A stretch of DNA of 9,631 bases from Bacteroidales bacterium (GTDB taxonomy: Bacteria; Bacteroidota; Bacteroidia; Bacteroidales; VadinHA17), in assembly GCA_025455505.1 (NCBI GenBank), contig JALOMK010000094.1:1-9631 (forward strand), read 5' to 3'. The translations under genes and the position numbers were made by a program. Below are positions 6,367 through 9,631 of this stretch, one piece after another. Numbering within the stretch: position 1 is the stretch's first letter; each line of letters opens with the position of its first letter. Under the pieces are notes generated by a model. It was not told the origin of the DNA, ran no database searches, and saw only the letters and a program-made list of their open reading frames with translations.

Positions 6367-7251
6367 ATGCCTTTCACTGGTATTACCGGCTCCCTGCAAT
6401 TAAGGAACATCAAAAGCCTTTTGTCGCGCTATCTGTCAGATGCTGTACTTCTGATGAGCTCCGGGAATGCTCCCGGTGAACGCTCAGTGCATGATTTCAG
6501 GGTGCTTATGAAGAAGTCAAAGGCTGTGCTTAAGCTTGTTTCGGGACAGGTAAGCGGGGTGTGCTATTCCAGGAACATTGAAGCAATCGAGGAAGCAGGA
6601 CGCTTACTTTCGGGTATAAGGGACAATTCTGTTCTAAGAAAGACCCTCAGGGAATTACGAAAGGAAAACAAGGAAATTTTCAGGGAACTGGAGGGAAACA
6701 GCAAAATCGGGACTATTCTGATAAAGCGTGGCGCGGATGTCGGAAACCCTGCTGAAATGCATGAGACAATCGAAAGAATTGTCGAACTGCTAAGGAAGTC
6801 AGCCTACAGGCTCAGGTTTGAACCGATGTCTGATATCAACAGTGATCTTGTGCTGGCTGAGCTCAAAAAAACATATGCCGATGTTGCCGAATTGTACCTG
6901 AGGTCCAGGAACTTTCCGAAAGCCTCAAATATCCACAGGTTCAGGAAAAGGGCGAAAGACCTTCTATACCAGCTGTACGTGTTCAGGTCACCCCGTCAGC
7001 CTCGTGTAAAGTCTTTTGAAAAGCAACTTGATGCTCTGACGCAGAGCCTTGGCCGGTACAGGGATCATAACCAGATAATTAAAGCTCTTGATTACAAATA
7101 TTCTCCCGGAGCCGGCAATGCAGGTATCGATGAACTGATATTGCTTATAAAAAACAGGGAGGATGTATTTCTGCTTAAAGCCTGGTCGGTAGCTTATAAA
7201 ATATTCAGGCCCGGGGCGGATCTTTCAGTGCTCCCAGGCCAAAGGTTCTGA
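6367..7251 (+). CDS. CHAD-domain polyphosphate-binding protein
   Basis: 294 residues, almost entirely alpha-helical and strongly basic. CHAD domains are conserved histidine helical bundles with a positively charged groove that binds inorganic polyphosphate. The two hallmark repeats are visible: VHDFRVLMKKSKAVLKL (41-57) and IHRFRKRAKDLLYQLYVF (189-206), each with a His followed by spaced Arg/Lys residues. LGRYRDHNQI (228-237) matches the third conserved element of the second half. There is no CYTH triphosphatase domain fused to it and no signal peptide, so it is a stand-alone cytoplasmic CHAD protein. The start is the ATG at 6367. It diverges from the run that contains ppk1, which strongly supports a role in polyphosphate granule binding or organisation. 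The exact molecular task of stand-alone CHAD proteins is not settled. Confidence 0.92.
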   Translation: MPFTGITGSLQLRNIKSLLSRYLSDAVLLMSSGNAPGERSVHDFRVLMKKSKAVLKLVSGQVSGVCYSRNIEAIEEAGRLLSGIRDNSVLRKTLRELRKENKEIFRELEGNSKIGTILIKRGADVGNPAEMHETIERIVELLRKSAYRLRFEPMSDINSDLVLAELKKTYADVAELYLRSRNFPKASNIHRFRKRAKDLLYQLYVFRSPRQPRVKSFEKQLDALTQSLGRYRDHNQIIKALDYKYSPGAGNAGIDELILLIKNREDVFLLKAWSVAYKIFRPGADLSVLPGQRF

Positions 7252-7322
7252 AGCTTTGAGCAGCTGATATATGGCACAATTCAGTAATTTATAATCATTT
7301 TAAATAAAGCTTACCTCACAGA

Positions 7323-7340
7323 CTGTTAATTAATTAACAG
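7323..7340. promoter_or_regulatory. Perfect 18-bp AT-rich palindrome
   Basis: CTGTTAATTAATTAACAG reads the same on both strands without any mismatch or spacer. It lies in the 192-bp AT-rich spacer (7252-7443) between the CHAD gene and the broken aminopeptidase gene, 72 bases after the CHAD stop and about 100 bases before the next ATG. It could be a dimeric repressor site or part of a weak transcription end. It lacks a GC-rich stem and a following T-run, so it is not a typical intrinsic terminator. The rest of the spacer holds T-rich stretches and no gene that I can support. Confidence 0.45.
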
Positions 7341-7443
7341 GACAGGCGCTATTTATTTATCTATCTAATAATGTAGTTATGTAAATATATCAATTAAGGC
7401 ATTCTTTTTTTTTCTTATTTTGGTGTCTTATTGATTCAGACAA

Positions 7444-8479
7444 ATGACTAGCAGACGCGACTTCATCAGGATTTCGGCAATGGGAGCCGGAGTTCTTGCA
7501 GCAGGTGCCGGCATTACAAGCACAGCTCCTGTTTCAAAACTGGAAGAGTTTATAAAAGAGGCTGTTGCCAGAGGTCGCAAAATTCATTTCCTCCCCCCTT
7601 ATCGTGGTGAAAACAAGATGGTCCTCGGTTCCCTGCTGAAGGAAAATCCATGTCAGATGAAGACTCTTGCCTCGGTTGACCTTATCAGGGCCGTGGTGGC
7701 CCTGCGTTCCATCAAGGAGCCATGGGAAATTGATGAGATTGAGAAGGCTGTTGAGATAGCATATGAAATGCATGTTACATCGATGAAGATGTGCAAACCG
7801 GGGGTAGTTGAGCAGGAAATATTCGGCAAGGAAGATGCTCTTGTACCCCCATTCCCAGGAATCATACCCGACCAGCGGCTGCAGCGAGCCGGGTGCGGGG
7901 CATACGCTGGCGGACCTGGCATAGGTCATTAATGCGGCGTTGGTGATGCCGGCGGCCAGTTCTGCGCGGCCGGGAATGTCCAATCGTGACCTCCACCTTA
8001 TGGCTTGCAGGGTTATTGCATCGGGACTGAAAGACCTGGGTCTGATGAAAGGAGATGTTGGTGCCGCAGTTGAAGCGGGGGCTCATGCTCTATTTATGCC
8101 ACACGGACTGGGTCATATGATGGGGCTCGATGTTCACGACATGGAGGCTTTGGGTGAAAATTATGTCGGATACAGCGACGAAGTTAAACGGAGCACTCAG
8201 TTCGGACTTGCGTTCTTAAGGTTTGCCCTTCCCTATAAGCAGGGTCATGTATTTACAATTGAGCCTGGCTGTTACTTCATTCCGGAGCTTATCGATCAGT
8301 GGAAGGCCGAGAAGCAGCATGCCGATTTTATCAATTACGGGGAGGTTGAAAAATACCGCGATTTTGGGGGAATCAGGATAGAAGACGACCTTCTTATAAC
8401 TGAAAACGGTCATAAGCTATTGGGCAAGCCAATACCCAAAACTGTTGCCGAAATTGAGGCAACCTGTTCTGCAAAATAG
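7444..8479 (+). pseudogene. Broken M24-family aminopeptidase (Xaa-Pro aminopeptidase-like) with a Tat signal
   Basis: The first frame (7444-7932, stop TAA) starts with a clear Tat signal, MTSRRDFIRISAMG plus a hydrophobic stretch, and then runs straight into KLEEFIKEAVARGRKIHF. In family members that segment comes about 100 residues into the protein, so most of the creatinase-like N-terminal domain is missing. Good M24 similarity continues to VVEQEIF (about 7825). The C-terminal half resumes one frame over, at RPGMSNRDLHL (about 7968), and ends at 8479. It keeps MPHGLGHMMGLDVHD, IEPGCYF and GGIRIEDD, which hold the His and two Glu metal ligands. The middle piece that should hold the two Asp ligands (DAG and SDxTR motifs) is absent. 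With five ligands normally required, neither fragment can be an active peptidase. The alternative is a misassembly. Confidence 0.82.
7827..7975. other. GC-rich replacement patch inside the broken M24 gene
   Basis: Between the two recognisable halves of the M24 gene, about 150 bp resemble the family in no frame. By hand count bases 7861-7980 are about 67% GC, against about 40% at 7741-7800 and about 53% at 7981-8040. The plus strand has TAA at 7930-7932 in the upstream frame and TAG at 7922-7924 in the downstream frame. The minus strand is open across the patch, with GC-rich third codon positions in one frame. An intact gene would need roughly twice this length here. It could be a transferred or inverted scrap, decayed sequence, or an assembly artefact. 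Borders are approximate. Confidence 0.5.
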
Positions 8480-8480
8480 A

Positions 8481-9631
8481 CTATCTTCTGGCCTGGCCCG
8501 GGAATACCGGCAAGCTCTCATGACCACCATCGTCAACTGACTGTATGGCGAAGAAGTAATTATCCTTCGAGTATGGGAGTGTTGCTGTAGTACCGGTCAC
8601 AAAGATCTTTTTCTGCCAGAGGGGCATGTAGGTTTCACGGATAAGGACATAGTATCCGGCTGGTTTTTTCCCTGCTTTTGGTTCCTCCCAGACTAATGTT
8701 GTGCTGTTACCTCCTGAGGTTCTTAATCCACAGTTTACAGGTTCATTGGGAGCCATGGCCAGATTTACAATTGTTGCAAGGTTTATACCGGTATTCTTTC
8801 TCACATATTCATAATTCACAAATTCAGGGAGGTCGCCATACTGTCGGCCATTTTCAACACGTGGCACCTGGTGCTGACGGTCGTAATTCTCGTTAAATTC
8901 GCTTATTCTGACAGCTGTAAATCCTTCCTGGCAATATGGGGTGTGATCACCACCTCGTCCGAAGCGATCATTGCGGAACACCAGGGTAACCTCAAGTTGT
9001 TCAACATACCTCTCTCCAACCTCTTTGATGTACCTTGCAAGCTGACGGGCTTTCCCGTCATTTTCTCCTGCTGTAGCCCTTCTTTGTGCAGCCATTGCTT
9101 CAGTTTCGTATGCAGGAACACCTTCGCTGAAAACACGCACTCTCATGTTATCATATAAAAGAGTTTCGTTGGAATCGGCATTTCCGATCATGTCATTATT
9201 CAGCAGCGCAATGATGTTCCAGTTTTCAGACTTAGCCTTTGTTGCAAGATTTTTTGCACCGTACAGCCCGTGTTCCTCTCCCGAAACAGCTGTAAATATA
9301 ATGGTTGCCGGATATCCTTTCACTGAAATTATCCTTGCTATCTCCAGCATCGCAGCTATACCTGACGCATCATCATTTGCGCCGGGAGCCAGACTGGTGG
9401 AATCGGTATCCCTCAGGGCCCTGCTATCGAAATGGGCGCTCATCATTATTATCCGCGTATCGGTCGGATCTGTACCCTTCAGCGTTGCAACGACATTCTT
9501 AAGGGTTATCTTTCTGGGAATACGCTGGTTTTCTCCTCCGATTGTATACTCATCGAATGCGACAGAGAGTCTTCCTCCTGAAGCAGGAATATAGCTCTCA
9601 AATTCAGCTTTAATCCAGTCCCATGAAGCAC
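8481..9631 (-). CDS. M28-family zinc metallopeptidase with C-terminal fibronectin-III-like domain (5' end outside window)
   Basis: The frame is open from the right edge to the stop at 8481, giving 382 visible residues; the N-terminus and any signal peptide lie outside. The ATG at 9446 falls inside the catalytic domain and is not the start. All M28 metal-site motifs are present (numbered from the first visible residue): SAHFDS (His66, Asp68), PGANDDASG (Asp86), SGEEHG (catalytic Glu118, ligand Glu119), NNDMIGN (Asp146) and GGDHTPY (His229). This is a complete co-catalytic di-zinc aminopeptidase-type centre. From about residue 290 a separate beta-rich region (STTLVWEEP, GYYVLIRE, YFFAIQSVDDGG) looks like a fibronectin type III domain. 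Family members with such tails are usually exported. It converges on the broken M24 gene, with one base between the stop codons. Confidence 0.93.
   Translation of the reverse strand, partial: ASWDWIKAEFESYIPASGGRLSVAFDEYTIGGENQRIPRKITLKNVVATLKGTDPTDTRIIMMSAHFDSRALRDTDSTSLAPGANDDASGIAAMLEIARIISVKGYPATIIFTAVSGEEHGLYGAKNLATKAKSENWNIIALLNNDMIGNADSNETLLYDNMRVRVFSEGVPAYETEAMAAQRRATAGENDGKARQLARYIKEVGERYVEQLEVTLVFRNDRFGRGGDHTPYCQEGFTAVRISEFNENYDRQHQVPRVENGRQYGDLPEFVNYEYVRKNTGINLATIVNLAMAPNEPVNCGLRTSGGNSTTLVWEEPKAGKKPAGYYVLIRETYMPLWQKKIFVTGTTATLPYSKDNYFFAIQSVDDGGHESLPVFPGQARR

Noticed and set aside
7415..7422. TTATTTTG as a -7 promoter element before the broken M24 gene
   Set aside because: It has one mismatch to TAnnTTTG and there is no TTG at the expected upstream spacing.
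7534..7983. 149-codon minus-strand open frame across the M24 gene
   Set aside because: Most of it is plainly antisense to good M24 coding sequence; only the part over the GC-rich patch is odd, and it matches no family I recognise.
9145..9594. 149-codon plus-strand open frame at the right edge
   Set aside because: It is antisense to the M28 peptidase catalytic domain, whose metal-ligand motifs are all intact on the other strand.

Overview
The window looks like chromosomal DNA from a Bacteroidota (probably Bacteroidales-type) bacterium of moderate GC content. The basis is indirect. Protein sequence styles match that phylum: a Bacteroidota-type M24 aminopeptidase, a short Rieske lipoprotein with an LQSC lipobox, a secreted glutathione peroxidase reading FPANNF, and a mixed-type phosphofructokinase. 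Start codons also lack strong Shine-Dalgarno sequences. No rRNA, tRNA, CRISPR array, integrase or insertion sequence was seen.

Left part (1-2057). The 3' end of an unrecognised, probably secreted protein is followed by a possible small single-pass membrane protein on the minus strand. Next come a plus-strand exported thiol peroxidase of the glutathione peroxidase family and a minus-strand Rieske [2Fe-2S] lipoprotein. The last two converge on a shared hairpin terminator. Upstream of the Rieske gene is a degenerate GC-rich tandem array of GACCGCAG-like units with a perfect TCCGCC/GGCGGA hairpin in the middle.

Central part (2058-7251). A tightly packed minus-strand gene run, in transcription order, encodes 6-phosphofructokinase, a SixA-type histidine phosphatase, polyphosphate kinase 1 and an isoprenylcysteine-methyltransferase-like membrane protein. 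The spacings are 31 bp, a 4-bp ATGA overlap, and 5 bp. Diverging from it is a stand-alone CHAD-domain protein, a family known to bind polyphosphate. The 161-bp divergent spacer carries several ACAATTA/TAATTGT boxes. This is a polyphosphate synthesis and binding neighbourhood with a glycolytic kinase at its head. The kinase's donor-site residues (GGNGT plus PKTIDND) are a hybrid of the ATP- and pyrophosphate-using types, so the true phosphoryl donor is the most interesting open question here.

Right part (7252-9631). An AT-rich spacer holds a perfect 18-bp palindrome. After it comes a broken M24 (Xaa-Pro aminopeptidase-like) gene. A Tat signal is joined directly to the middle of the protein, and the segment that should carry the two metal-binding aspartates is replaced by an unrelated GC-rich patch with a frame change and stops. 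A minus-strand M28 zinc metallopeptidase with a C-terminal fibronectin-III-like region converges on it with one base between the two stop codons, and runs off the right edge of the window.
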